Assembly (NCBI GenBank): GCA_911728455.2
Contig: OU452219.1
Span: 4,090,320-4,154,319, forward strand
DNA from: Marthasterias glacialis
Lineage: Eukaryota > Echinodermata > Asteroidea > Forcipulatida > Asteriidae
Length of the DNA stretch: 64,000 nt
Direction of reading: 5' to 3'
The notes below the pieces were generated by a model. That model saw only the letters and a program-made list of their open reading frames with translations, was not told the origin of the DNA and did not search any database. Positions 40,701 through 55,700 of this stretch are shown here, piece after piece; position 1 is the first letter of the stretch, and the number at the start of each line of letters is the position of its first letter. The translations under genes and the position numbers were made by a program.

Positions 40701-43700
40701 AACTAAAGCGTGGCACCAGCTGCAACATTTACGTGGCATTTTGGCTGGTGACACATTTCTGCTGAGCAATATATTTCTTGTGCTCAGCAGCGTTAGGAAA
40801 TAGAGCCTGCAGCCGATTTCACAAAACTTGAGGGAAATGCGTTAAGTCCACTTGCGCAACATTTATTGCGGAAAGTGTGCACTGGTTTCGTTAAATCGGC
40901 TGCTGGTGCAACAGTGCTGGTTCCGGCTGTGACCTCTTACAGTATGAGGTCAGACTGGGTCAGAAAATGTTAGTTGTCCATCACCTCCAAAAATTGCTAG
41001 CAAAGTTAGTCGTTTATGTTTTGAATTAATGCTTGAGCATAAGTACCCCTTGAGCATAAAATAAATCACAGCCATTATCTTGTCATCCATCAAAAATCAA
41101 CTGATCCTCAGTCTGTCCAAACAAGAAAAAAACATTTGCCAATAGTTTAATAAAAGAGATAACAAAGGGTTCTGAATAATTTGGTTGCCTCGTTAAATGA
41201 CTACCGGTAATTTTAACCAAACAAAATTAAAATCAAAATTTTTTTTTAAACTATTTTGAGCAAACATTTTTCTTCTGCTTGTCCTTCTTTTGGTGACAAT
41301 AAAAAAAAAGCAACACCTCACATCAGTTGATACAGATGAATTTAAGACAAAATGAAAGACCTTGCTGTGTGGGGGAAAACAAAAAGAGGGAGAGCAGGAA
41401 AGTGTTTGTAACAATGTGTTTTGTTTTCCTGAGGTGAGGGGTTTGACAAAACAAGTCTTACATCGAAGATTACACGGAGCAGAGAAAATCCTAACATAAG
41501 GGCCACACTTGTGAGAGTGTTCATACCAGAGACAAATACACACCATAGGGTCCACGACAACATCTGCATTGTGGTGCAAGAAAACAAGAGTGAGAGCATC
41601 CAAAATACACACGATGTAAGGACTGGGTTAGACTACGACCCCTTCCCACAAACAGGAGAGTCCAGTTGGATAATAATTAGGTTTGACCCTTCACCGATGT
41701 GTAATAAGTGTTGTATACTCAGAGCTTTCCCCGAAAAAAAAAAATCCACAGGCATGCTGAACTCGGGTGGGATTCGAACACACTACCGCTTGCATTCTAA
41801 AGCAGATATCTGAACCACTAGAGCACCGAGCGTGCCCGGCGACGAGAGGCCAGTTCGAATCCTGTATTCAATTTAAGGGATGTAATAATTACATCGGGGA
41901 TAAGGAATAATAACTAGGGTTCACCCGTACACCGATGTGTAATACGCTCTATATACTAAGTGCTTTCCTGGGACCTTTGGGAAAAAAATCCTCATGCATA
42001 CTACCAGGTCTTTTCCTACCCGGGTGGGATTCCACAGTCAGAGAAGAAAAAAAACATCAACAAAATGGCCACACTTAATTCTTTTGGATCTCAGATTAAT
42101 GAGGGAACTTTCAGATGCTAGGTGGCAGCAGACACATTGGATAATTTCACATTGTTTACATAGTACTGAGCAAGTGTATATTTCCAAAAACAATGGTTTA
42201 CCTGACAAGTGCTGGCTGGAGTCCCTGAAAGTTCCCCATTGCACATGTCATTTTTTATTCATTTATTAATTATTATTATTATTTTTTTTAGGGGGGGGGG
42301 TGTTAGAGGGGTGGAGCATTAACTTGTGAGTGAAAAGCAGAGGGTTAAAGTTTAAAACATGAATAACTTTGGATCTGTGCCTCTCTTTCACCTGGGTACT
42401 TGCAAGCCGAGAACTTTTCATTTTCAGAATTCAGAAACTCTACAACTTTCTTGCAAACAGAAACGAACTCTCATTTTGTGGGAAAAGATAACACGGTTTG
42501 ATATTTTATGCAACTGCCTTATTTGAAGGACGCTGTGGGTGGAAAAATAGGTGCTTTGCCTCTGTGACTTTTAAAGCCCGGATCCAATTTCATAAAGCTG
42601 TTAAGCACAAATCTGTGCTTAGCAGAGAAAAATCTCACTGAGCAGAAACAGGTTACCAACCAAAATATCATGTAATGTACATTGCTTGTGACTGGTTTTC
42701 TGCTAATATCTGCTTAGCAGCAAAAGTTGCTAAGCACCACTTTCTGCTGAACAGCTTCATGAAACTAGGCCCTGTTTATACTAAATGTACTTGATGTGAA
42801 AAAAAATGCAAAGCACTTTTGATGTCTTATGCTTGCGGCAAATGATTTACCCCGGCTTAACATTTTGCTTGACCTTTTCGTGCATGTTTTAGCAAATGTT
42901 CCCCTGAAGCTAAAATTTGCTTCCAAGTCTTGATTTTTGTGGTGTTTGCTTTTCGCCGTGCTCATCAACGCAGCGTCGGATTTGGAAATTACATCAAAAA
43001 CATTGAGGAAAATCAGTGAGCAATAGACCTTTTTCATGGGGCATCCATCTTGTATTTCTTCCATTTAAATCCATGTAACCAAAGCGAGGCTGGAAGGCCA
43101 CTAGTCTGGTCCATTTTTGGTATGGATTTGAATCGATTTACTTTATTATTACTGCACGCAGGGGACTTGACCAAGATGGTGTCAGCATGATAAAGGTTTA
43201 GTTGATAAATCAAAGATGTTTTTTCAAAATGTTGTCTTATGAAATTCTCTTTGCAGAAGTATGTTACTGAAAGTGAAAGTTTGTAAGTTATCAAGTTGCC
43301 CGTGGAAAATTTTTTTTCCACAGAGGTCAAATGAACGAGGCTACAGCTGCTTCATGTAGTCTACGTAGCTTCTTGTTTTTTTATGAATGACAAAATCAAT
43401 TGTTATACCATGGTATTAGACTGTGAATTTTTATTGGTCAAGAACCAATCACGTGACATAATACAAAATGTCATGTCTTCCCAAAAAAGTGATGTTGTCG
43501 GGGTCCATTACCTAGATCGTCCTCAGAAAATTCATTTCATCGTCCCCATTGATATGTATATTGAAGTTGGCAAATACACCCGAGAAAGAGGTAGGTCATG
43601 ATGCCCGCGTCCATTACCTAAATCGTTCTCAGAACATTATTTCATCGTCCCCATGGATCTGTACAACCACATTAGCGGTACTACCTGAGAAAGAGGTTAC

Positions 43701-46700
43701 TGAGCAACCACTGGTACTATGCACGCTACTGTACTTTTGATATGATGCTCGCGATAGGGACCAGTTGATACATTTTGGTTGATAAAAATGGACGCACTTT
43801 TGTTGAATTGAATATTTTCGTCGGTAAGGGCCTTTTTAACAATCCTGCAATATAATACAATGGTATAACAAAACAATTGTTGTCTGCTGTGATGAAACCA
43901 TGCTGTTTTGGACACCCTCGGGGGGCCGATGGCACCCTCGCCTTCGCCTCGGGTGCCATCTGCCCCCTCGGGTGTCCAAAACAGCATGGTTTTATCACAG
44001 CAGACAACAATTGTATAATGTTATCAGATGAAGTTTGATTTGATGAGTAATGGAGAAGTTTGTTTTGTGGATTATATTTTGGGGTTTGGATTAAAAGTTA
44101 GATGCTTCAATGTGAGTGATCAGAAAAAACAACTTTGCCGATTATTTGACTTTAATGATGTTGTTTTTAAACATCTCCTTCTATAGTCCAGTACCTTGAC
44201 AGCCTTTTATTTTAGCAAAGTCAAGTGGAACTGGCATGAAAAATACATTTGACTTGCATTTCTGTCATCATTAAAAGAGCAAGTTTTTGGAACTTAAATC
44301 ACTAAAACCAAAACAGAGTCTTTCTGTTTAGCAATGGTATTTGTAATACAACATTTCTTTCTTTTTTTTCAATACAAAATGTTCAATGTAGTGATTAAAC
44401 TGATCTGGGCCCAATTTCATGGCTCTGCTTACAGCATCATTCTGCGCTTACGAAGACCATTCGCCGCTTACGAGGTTAGCGCCGAATTTCTGCGCTAGCT
44501 GTGTAAGCGAGGAATCCTTAGTTACATGAACTACGCACGCGCACAAGCAAAAAATCCTTGCTAACCCGTGAAATACGCTTAAGTAAGCGCGGAATTTTCT
44601 GCTTCTGCAAGCGCCGATTTTTTGCTTACGGTAAGAAGAGCCATGAAATTGGGCCCTGAAGTGATCTAGATAAGGTTTTCGTAAACTGAATTTCCAGACA
44701 ATGAAATGGTGACTTTGGAATAACCCTTTTCTGGAAACTCGGAGTGTAATGTTTAAAAGAGAACCCGGTACCCAGGTTAAAAGGGAAGAAATTTACAATG
44801 TGGTTTTAAAGGACGTCGTAAATATCAAAGACAAGTTATCCGCACATTGTGTGACCCAACATAAACATATTTCAAGTCGGGGAAAGTTTAAGCTCAATAT
44901 TGGTCATCAGCGTCACAAGTAAATCGCGGGGAATTTTTTTTTATGTTTTCACTGTTTTCAAACATTGAGTTTTGGATTCGCGAGACCAAAACTAAATTGT
45001 TTTTACTCATTTCTCAAAACCTATCGCCTTTGACGAGCAAAACACATTTTAAGGGAAGTTTTCCACCATGCCCATCTATGATCTTTATACCAAGCAAGTT
45101 ATGTGCAAATCTGTGAACATTTGTATTTCCAATCTTTCCAATTTTCTGCACATCCTTTAAGAAAATATAAATCTTGTACAAAACCATCCAAAGAATTAAT
45201 TGTTTTATCTTGGGGAATATCATTGCTGCGCTGCTTCTACAGAGTGCAGACCAATCCATTTTTTGTCACCTTCATATACCAGATGTATAAATGTTTCCCA
45301 CCGTTACTGGGATGCAGTGATGTACGCACAACTCGTGTCGCGCAGGCGCTTTGTACATAGTTGCATCAGAATCATCAGTCAAAGATGCGCAGGATGCGTG
45401 TAACAATGAGTGCTGAGTGCAACGTATGGAAGAGAGCCTACCATGTCATGTCCTCGCATGAATGTCGATTGGATTCATCTCAAGGAAGGGTGTGGGTTGG
45501 GATCACCGAAATCTAACGTCGTACCTTGTCATTCAAGACCAGTGGCTAATTTCACGAGGCTGCTTAACACACAATTTTGCGCTTACGGCTGGCGCCCTGT
45601 AGAGTACATGATTGTATGGGCAGTAAGTGGATAATTCCATGGTAACCAGCACCATGAAATATGGCCAAGATACAATGTAATGGGATTACATGACTTTGAA
45701 TGACAATGTTTGACAGCTATATGCACAGTTTTTTTGTTTTTTTTTCTTTCTTTCGCAGAAAATGAAGCAATGCACGATAAAGTTTATGAATAATGGATGC
45801 GTTTTAGGGTCGTCAAAATCACACAACGAGCAGCTACTGTACAAAAATCTAATATGCAAATTCACTTCAAAATCGGTGCAGGCACACCACGCAAGATTAA
45901 CATGCAAAACTACGTCAAGTTGGTCAGTACACAAAGCTATTATTCCCTTTTTCCATGTAAAAACTATTATGTAGACTACATGTATTTGCATTCTATAAAT
46001 AAATGCACAGCCCAACTCTATATCACTCAAATCTTCAAGGCTATAGACCTTAAGCACATGACGTCATTTGAGTAGGGAGCCCTCGACTTGAGGTCAAAAG
46101 AAGGTACCACATAGCCCAATCCTGTGCACTGCGGGTACGAAGCTGTGCTTTTTCTATTGTTTTATCATCATTTTACCTCTGAGATGAGGGTGTAATGATG
46201 TCAATGCTTAAGGTCTATACAAGATCAGTCAAGTCCAAGCAATTCATTTTGAGATTTATTTCAATCTATTTTTTTTCAAACTAAGTTCCATACATACCTT
46301 CATCTTCTCATTCAGTTTCCGTTGCTCATCTTTAAATCTGCACTCGCTGAAGCTCTCCGTCTGCAAGAGTTCCTCCATTCGCCGGTTCTCCTGAGAAATC
46401 TCCTCCAAAAGTTTACTTAGTCTCTCTGTTTCTGACTTCAGGTCCTCCTCAGACTGTCCTAATCTACTCTTTGATGCCTCCGCATCTTCTAGTTTCTTCC
46501 TCTGTCTTTTCACCTCTTCACTCTCCTGAGTCTTATCCATCAACTCTGCCCGTCTCTGCTCCAGCTTACACAGCTTCTCCTGGATGCCACACTCCTTAAT
46601 TTGGAGCTGTTCTTGAAGCCCCTGTTTCTCATCTCGGATGTGGTCGCACTGCTCACTGAGTGACGTTAGGGTTTTACTTCGTTTGAGGTTGAACTGACTG

Positions 46701-49700
46701 AGATGTTCATCAGTGATGGCTAGTTTCTCTTTCTGTTCATCGATAGCCTTTTTCCGATTTGAGAGCTCCTCTTCTACAAAGTGTAAATTGGCGGCCTCGA
46801 TCTGTAAGAGTTTTGTCCACTCCGCTTCTAAGTTGTCCTCGTCTCGCCGTTTCTGTTTCTCCAGTTCAACAAACTCGGCTTCAATGTCCTTTTCAACATC
46901 AGCCTCTCGCGCTTCCAGCGACGCCTCTTCCTCGGATATCCTAGTCTCCTCTGCCTCAATCCTGCTCGCCTCTCGATTTAACTCAATCCTCTCCTCCTCA
47001 CTCTTGGCAATCTCCATGGCGTGCTGATTCTCCTTCTTCCTCATCTTGAGCTCCTCCTTCTCGCTGTCAAGCCTCGTCCTGCTCTCCCACATCTCTGCCA
47101 CAAGATTCTCGGCTTTTGTCTGAATGCTCTTCTCCGCTTTTTCAATCTTGTCCAGCTGTCCCTGTTTCAAATTGTCAAAGTCCTCCCACACTTTGGCCAC
47201 TTCTTTGCCCTCCATGGCCAGTTGCTCCTTGAGCGACGCATCCATTGTTTTGGCAAGTTTGCGGGCCACTTCGTGCTTGGCTTTAAGAGCTTCTAGTTTT
47301 TCTCGCTCAATTTCCAGAAAGTGATGCTCTTCATCCCTTTCATGTTGCACTTGCTCTTGCTTCTTCAAAAGATCCTGTTTAGCCTAAGATAAATTGTCAA
47401 TAAAATATTATCATAAAGGGGGGAAAAGTATTTTATACCATACACCAGTGTTGTAGTCAAGTACTTTTAGGTTGAGACTCAAGTACTGCAAAAAATACTG
47501 CAAAATGAGGTATCATCACATTGATTGTTTTTTCAGACTAATTTCTAGATAACAATGTGTGCTTGTTATAACTATCTTTTTAACATGAATACATCAAAGA
47601 CAACTTCAATTTTAGTACCAAAAAACCAAATGTTTTTAAAGCCCATTTTGCATTTGTGAACAAAATTTTTGTTAAATAAAGTTCTTGTACTTGTACTCAT
47701 ACTCGGAGATCCCAGTACTTAGCACTCGGCTGTTGGACTCGGTATGCAGATATCAGAATACTCCTTACTAGAACATTTTGCAATTGTACTCGATGGCACA
47801 AGTACTCGTACTCAAGTACTACTCAGTCACCTTAGTACTCAGTACTTGATACTCGACTGAAAAGTACTTGACTACTTGACTGAAGAAAAGAATAGTCTTC
47901 TTCAGTCAGTGATTGGTTTATCAATCTACTTAAAGAACAATTATTCAAGTTATACTCTTGCTATATCTCATTTTCTTCCGGTTAGAGTACCTTCATCAAG
48001 GCTTCATTCATCTTCCCTTCTTTCTCTTCTAGTTGCCTCAATCCAACCTGGAATTTTTCTCTCTCCTCCCTCAGAAGGTCTTCCAGCCTGACTCTCTCCT
48101 CTGCAAGCTCTTCCTCCTTCTCCAACATCTTTTTCTTTAATGTTGTTTCCGTCTCCTCAAGATGCTTCCTCTCCTCCAGGACTCGTTCCTCAATCTGTTT
48201 CTTCTCTAGTTCCAAGGAGGCAGCCTTCTGTTGGCATCTCTCCTCGCTTTCTTCCCGCTGCCTCTCAAGCAGCTCCAACCGCTGTTGAAACTCCTGGCAC
48301 TTGCGCTCTTTCTCTCTGTTGTAGTCCTCGAGTTGCTTCAAGACTTCCCGGCTCTTGCGGCGACGTTTCTTCTTTTCTTCCTCCACCTCGTGCTGTGCCT
48401 CTGTGGTTAGATGCTGGGCTTGCTCCTGCTGCTTTCTCAGCATCTCAACCTTCTGTTGCTGGGACTGCAGGTCACATTCGTACTTCCTTTGATTTTTCTG
48501 CCGCTGGACTTCAGCCAACTTAAACTTCTCTTCCAGATTATGAACCTCAATTCTGTGTAAAACAAGTAGTAACAGCATCAAAACATCAAGTGAATCTGAG
48601 TGGAATCCCACAACACTCTGAGTTTTATTTGTTTTGTTTTAATTTGTTGAAAAATCCCATAACTGTCTGTAATATTTTTCTCTCCTGAACAAAAAGACAA
48701 CTCTTAATGCAAAGGTCAAAGCCCAACAGAACAATTTGTTAGTGAGAAATTGCTGGAACTAAATTTGAAACTAGATAATTTATTTGCCCGCTCGTCAAAT
48801 TATGTTCTGAAACCACAGTTGATTAACTTTATTAATTACATTTATCATGGGAAATCCCTGAAATCAAATTGCAAATTTATCATTTTTAGCAACTGCAAAT
48901 GCCATTATTCTTCCCTGTTTTTCCTTCTAAGATTCTTTATTTGAAGGCAAGAGAAGCAGCCAAGCAGCCAAAGCATAGCCTACCTTTTCTGTTCAAGCTC
49001 TTTCCACTCGTCTCTATGCTTCTTTTCTATTCCCATCCTACACACAGAGTAGATCAAGGCAGCATATATAATTTTTTTTTATAAAGCAGATTCGTCCAGC
49101 TGAATGGATGTCCACCGGGCCAAATATCATAAAGCTAAAAATTGTGCTTAGAAATTTTTTCTGCTAAGCAAAAATTAGCAGAGAACCAGTCACAAACGAT
49201 ATGCATTACATAGTATTTTGGCTGGTGACCTGTTTCTACAAAGGAAGATTTTTCTTTGGTAAGCAATTGTTTTGTACTTTATGAAATTGGGCCCAGGATG
49301 TATGCCTTTCCTTAAAGAGTAGCCACCCCCCCTCATATTCCAAAGATGAACCCAGAAACACTAAAAATATCTACCATGGCAGCACATTACTAAGACAGGG
49401 TTTTTAGGTAACTAAATGTTGTACAATGTTTAGCGACAGAAATAAGTGCAAACGTTTTCACTGTGGCCATCTTTGACTACTCTCTTTGCAAAAAAACAAA
49501 ATGTTAGTTTTTATCAAATCTACTTCACACACTTCTTTTAGCATTTAGTCTTTGAAATATTTTCCACAATTTAGTGTCTGTACCTATTAATAGGACACAT
49601 GAAAAGGATACAAGCCCTTTGACCCGATTCACGACACCCAGTGTGTACTTACAACATCTACATGTATCCTGTCCGGCATTTTTGGAGTCAACATTTTTGT

Positions 49701-52700
49701 AAAATTTTTTTTTATGGAAGTCGCCAGGCACACAAGGCCAGTAAGCCACTTGAGGTGTGGGCAACAAATCAACTGTTTTTTTCCAGGGGCCGTTGCCACC
49801 TACTCCTGGGGCCGAAACAGGGTAACCCCCTTTACAGTCCGTAAGGATGTAGGCTTGGGTATCATCCATCAAAATATTCACAAAGGAATTGACTCCCAAC
49901 ATGCAAGGGGCCAATGGACCCTTTGTTTAAATTGAAACTGCCCTCTATGGAATCTGCCTAATGGTTTGTGCACGCATCTTGTATGGCATCAATTTGGAGC
50001 AAGTTCAGGTGGGTGAGACTAGAGTTGGATAGAGTGAATAATAGTCGATCTAGATGTCACCTGTTTACCTGGTTTAACTGGCTAGACCATCTGGATCAAC
50101 CTAGCCCCAAAGCACTGTTGCTCTAGTCAATTTGTGACTTACGTCACAATTAATGGTAGCTTTTGTTGAGATAGTTAATTTGCTCTGTTTACGATTAGTT
50201 TAATCCTATCAAACCCTATCAGATACATTGACTCACTAGATATGAGTACTAGACACGTTCCAGTGAAAAACAGACAACGCATGAGTGATGTAAACTGCAA
50301 ACTGACGAAAGGGAAGCACCTGAACTTGCTCCTGGTTAAGGAGTGAAGTCAAAGGTCACATAAATCCAGGGTTATCTGACCTGTGACATCACTCTCAATC
50401 ATAATTTATGCAACACAGGGATGCGTGTACACCAGCAGGCACATCGTCTATGCAACATTCTCTAGGTTTTTATTTTGATGGTTGAAGCTAATCTATTGTT
50501 AGTTAGTTAGTTTTACAATGGATTCTCAAGCTTTGGGGTCCCTAACGCCCTTACATACTGTCACAAGCTAGATATTTAACAATTCAATCTGACGGTGTTC
50601 CACAATCCGTTTTTAAAATACTTTTTATGAACATGGCAAAACACTGCGAGTAGACAGAAATAATCTAAAAGGCACTATTGTACCTACAGATTTTGATCTG
50701 AGAAAATTTTAGCAGAGATTTGCGAGAGGTTTGGCGGCAGCTTACCCACTGGAATGACGTAGTGTGGCTGCTAGTAGGTTTTCTGTTGACCGGTACATGC
50801 TCAGGTCATTTAGTGATTTGGATTTCAATTCATGGCGTAGCCGCTTGGCTTCCTCAGGATGGTTGAAGCGGAGGAGGTTGGTCTCTCCGATACCAACAAC
50901 GCAACCTGCAGGAAATAGAACAAGTTTGTGGATAATTATCATCACACTTAAAAGGTAAAACATAGGAGTGGTAAAGCTGATGGTGCAGTGTTCTTACTTT
51001 GTGTGATTCAATACATACATAAAAAAAGCAAACCTGTAAAAATTTGGGTTCAATCCGTCGTCCGAGTTCGGAGAAAATAGTGAAAAAATCGTGCACACTT
51101 TTCAGCATGTAGACACATTGTCCTTAGTTTCGATTATTACAACTGAAACTAAAATCAGGGTTTTCAAATTCTATTTTCGTGACTTTGACAGTATTTGAGA
51201 CAGAAATATTTCCATGGAAGTTTGCTACTGGTACGAACTTCATAATCAGTAATAAAGAAATATTTTGGATGAATGCCAATCCTGTTTTGTACCTGTAATA
51301 ATGAATGGCGCTAAAAAAACACATATACATACATTACTTGAAAGTTCTGGTGGTCAGGGTTTCCTGAGCTGAATAGCACAATTAATTTATCCTATTTAAT
51401 ACTACACCTTATTATTACATCTATTAAATTGTTTGCGATTACCACTGCTAATTACAGGATTCGAACTGGCCTGTCATCACTGGGTATGCATAGTGGTCTA
51501 GTGGTAAGACAGCTGCTCTAGAATGCGGGGGTCATGGGTTCGATTCCCATCCAAGAAGTAAGCTTGTGGATTATTTTTCACATGGATCGGGAGGGCAAGT
51601 CACACATCAGTATACGGTAAAATATTAGTTTTGTACGGTAAATTAGTTGATATGGTTTATGAATAATCCTAAGCTGACTAACTTGGTTTGTTAGTTTACA
51701 TGGTTTATGAAATGCCCTACAGAAAGTGAATCCTGTTTATGAATTACCTTGAGTGAGTTGAACTGGTTCCCTGACTCGGTTACCATTGACGGTGCATACA
51801 GCATCCTCCATTGGGTGAAGCATAACAATGCCTCCTTTGTTACTTAGCCAGCAATGCTCATCAAGGACATCTGCACCGAGGAGAGCTGCACAAAGTTTCA
51901 GAAACAAAATCAAAGGAGATTCAAAACTTCGGTATTTTAAACTCATTTTAATTATTGATGATTTTATTTCATATTTTGGCCATTTTAAGAAACAGTATTT
52001 GGACAGATTCGCCACCCCTATAGGACCTGGATTGCTTATTTTTATTAATGAAAAAACTTACATAAACACATTACCTGTAATTTCATGAAAAGGTTAGGAG
52101 TAAATTTTATGTGACTGTTTGCAATGGTTAGATTCAACCAATCTGTGCATTCTTATTTTTGTTTATATGTGTTTGTCCCATCAGTCACCTTACCACAAGC
52201 CTCAATTTTCAAGATGCGTCCATCCTTATATTTCTTCTTTTGTGAAATACTGAGACTTCTTTATGTTGTAAGTGTCTACTCTCACACTATTTACTCTTTA
52301 AAACCTTCAGCGCAACCACATTAATCAAAAACTTCGCTTGATCCAGGAGGATAAAATTTCGTCCACCGTGTCTTTAAGGTCAATAAACCACCCTGCAAGC
52401 CCAAAGCCATTATAAATCACTGTGGGGGTGGGGGTGAATTGGAGTGCCAGCGAAGACTTAGACTTGTGTTATTTAAGATCCACGTGCCGCACAAGCTGTT
52501 TTCACAAATTGCATACCGCCCTGTGCCAAGGATCCTTAGCACAAGGTCAATCAATTACTACACTGAGACAGGTGGCTGCTGTCTTTCAACACTCCTTACT
52601 CTGCAGTGGTTAGGGTCTGGCCAATGGGAGTCTACAGGCTTGTGGGGTATACCAGGGGTGAGGATTACATGGAATCTTGGCCTTATCGGCCCATTGAACA

Positions 52701-55700
52701 AAAATTTATGACCATACTTGGTAAAATGTGGATTATTTTTTAACCTCCTCACTGACGCCAGAGTTAAAAAAAATTGGAATGGAATTAAATGTGAGACTCA
52801 TTTGAACTGAATTGAAAACAGAAAGTTGGTATTGATGAGTTTTGCTGAACTCCCAACTCATACTCACCAAGATCACACGGCTCGTCAGCATCCTGGTTCC
52901 CTATGAAAGTGTCTCCTTCCTACAAAACACAAACATGCCAAACAGTCAAATCCTTCCAAACCCTCATCAGGAAGCTGTCTGATGTGGGACTGTAGGCCCA
53001 AATAACAATTGCTTATCACTGAGCCTGGAATACAGAATGCGATAGTCGCCAGGGCTTTCACATTTGATTGTTAAATGCTTAAGTTTATGATATTGATTCT
53101 TTGAATTATGTAATTGATATGTTGATATGTCTAAGCCGGCTTCAGGTCAACCTTGCGATGACACGGAACAGTCGGTGACTGACTTTTCAGGATGATGATG
53201 CGCCTGAGTTAAGACCGTTGGGAATATACCAGTTGCCGATTGTTTACGACCTGAGTGTAACTACGACAGTGTTGAGAAGATCGGCATCAGTCGCCGTCTG
53301 GAAAAATCTACAGTCGCAAGAGTAGACAAATTTCAACTTTCACGACATGTGCCCGACGCTTGTTCCATAACATTCACAAGATTTCTCAGTTATCGTAACC
53401 TGAGCGTTAATTTTCGGCTTGATCCCGACAGTTCAGTCACAGTGCAAGCAAAATCTAGGGCGGCTTTATTTGTTATTTGTAATGCACCATGAGTGACAAA
53501 ACTTGATGGATCTAGGTGCGTAATAAGTGCTCAAATTATTGTTACTTCTGAATCTAGTGGAAAAATCTACAACTCTACACTACTGAAACTACATCATTCA
53601 AAGTATAAAGGGTGTGGCATGCTGCGGAGGCACAGATAGTGACAAAGAGTCAATATCTCACCTTAATATGATAGAGTTTCAGTCCTGTACTTAGCAGATC
53701 GTCATCCACACCTATCAAATGAGGCAGGGCGGAGTCTAGGACCACACCCATCCCCTCCGACCTTAGGGCTAGCGTACGTTCCTGTAAACAAACAATGACT
53801 TATTTACTAACTGAATTCATTATTTCACACCAAAGAGCAAATCAAATATCAAAAGTAGGATGGGTTGATGGGGTGACTTCACCACACGTTATAATATCGC
53901 AGGCTGGCATAGTTTTGTCTATCATTCAAAACCACAGTGGATATTAAATGGTCAGACAGTAGGAGGGTTGACTGTGTACTGTGTAGATGCATTTACCACA
54001 TGGTATCATATTGCAGTCTGGCACAGTTTGTCTATCATTCAAATTCACGGTGTTTGATAAAGAATGGTCAGACAGTAGAAGGGTTGACTGTGTACAACTT
54101 AGATACATTCACCAAATATATCATATTGCAGGCTGGCATTAATTAACTATCATTCAAAACCATAGGGGATTATATGATATTTTCTGACAGTTGGAGGGTT
54201 AAATATAAATCAACTATTCACCTACCTTCATTATTTTCTGTGTTTCATTCCACTTGGTTGCCCATTCTTCAGTCAGTTTTTGTACCTGAAACAAAGCATA
54301 AAATTATGTAGGCTTTGCCAGTGAGAAGAAAGACTTCAAAAAGGACAATATTAAAGATACTTCTTAAGTTCAGCACAAAAAGGAAAATAATTTCATTGAG
54401 TACTCACCATAGCCTCACTTTCATGAAGTTTATCCACCGTTGGTAGATCAGTGACATCCTACAATGAGAAGTTTCAAAATAACAAATTAACCACAAAATA
54501 ATTGAGTGTTCATTTGTAGGAGTAAGACACTTGAGTAACATTTTTGTTGAAGGCTGGCTTTCGTTACAGCCAATGATGTTTGCAAGACATCATATACAAG
54601 TCACCTCGCTTTGGCTAATTGTGATGCTCCATGCCAAAACCAGGCACTTCCGGCCAAAACTCAAACCTAGGTTTATTTGCTCATCAAATAGATGAGAACA
54701 AGAGCTTTCAAATAACACCTAAAATGTTTAGGACATCATAAGATACAACGCTAATGTTTCGATTGTCCTCACTTTTAATGCCATTTCACTATTTCTGAGA
54801 AGTGCATGATTCTGGCTTGATTGTGTAAATAAATCCCTTGCACCTACGTCACAGACTGCTACTGTCTTCCAGTGGTCTGCCATTTTGGGAGTCAAACTGC
54901 ATGTAAAAATATGGTGCGCGTATAAACTGCATGTGCGTTGGCAAAAAGGTGCATTACACAGTAACACACAGGGAACCGACTCCCAAAATCACGCAAGCAA
55001 AATTAAATTAGGTTATAATGTCAGGTGAATTGGGTCAATCGTCATTGTAGTTTCCATTATTCTGGATTACAGGAACAGTTCTCATGCACAACCCACAGAC
55101 ATGTTGCTCAACCCCATATGTTAATCACAACAGTGCTTTTTTAGTAGAGTAAAGTTACTGAGAGTTACATTTCTTTAGCTGAACATGAGAATCTATTTTG
55201 TTTGTCTGTTCCAAAGGTCTGGGCCCAAACTCATAAAACTGTTAAGCATATTACATTGCTAACCAAGTTTATTTCTAAGCAAAATATCAGCAGAGTTCCA
55301 GTCGCAACAAGGGGGACGGCATGGCACTTTAGCTGGTAGCCTGCTTCTGCTTAGCAACTTTTGTGTATGCTAAGCATATATCTGTCCTTTCCTTAACCCC
55401 TGATTCTTACCATTCCAGTCAAGCAAGCCTTTAATCTGGCAATCTCGGCCCTCAGCTGTCTGATCAGCCTGACGTTTGGATCCTGAAACAAAATATTCAT
55501 AATAATCCTACGTGAGCATCCTAACACCAGAATCTAAAGTGTCCTATTATAAACCCTAACAATAACAATAATAATACACGGTTCTTATACAGCGCTTTAT
55601 CACACCTGATGGGCATCTCAAAGGGCTCAGTGTTTTTTTTGAAAGGTATGCATGTAACTTGTAATGAAGCCCGGCAAAAGTAAAATTGATTGTTAACAAC

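Larger units (their letters stand above)
37886..46297. other. Longest kinesin intron (8.4 kb)
   Basis: I see no supportable gene. It contains an inverted-repeat element at 39285-39432 (GAAACCACGGCTTTAGCTTG facing CCGTGGTTTCGAAAAGGG), short GGGCCCAATTTCAT members (40636, 42588, 44406), a 100 bp palindromic element at 40808-40906, SINE copies at 41700-42035, a palindrome at 43873-44014 and an inverted-repeat element at 46040-46218. ORFs such as that at 40204-40641 on the minus strand are hydrophobic frames in A+T-rich [16 protein letters not shown] frame near 39.97 kb has an acceptor-like upstream sequence but nothing else to support it. Confidence 0.6.

Noticed and set aside
46713..48523. Plus-strand Ser- and Leu-rich ORFs over the large kinesin exons
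   Set aside because: They are antisense shadows of Glu/Lys/Arg-rich coiled-coil coding sequence.
51870..51885. Alternative acceptor 14 nt further into kinesin exon 11 (GTGCAG then ATGTCC)
   Set aside because: It gives a junction shifted out of register with the FHA domain spacing. The upstream acceptor keeps both frame and family alignment.
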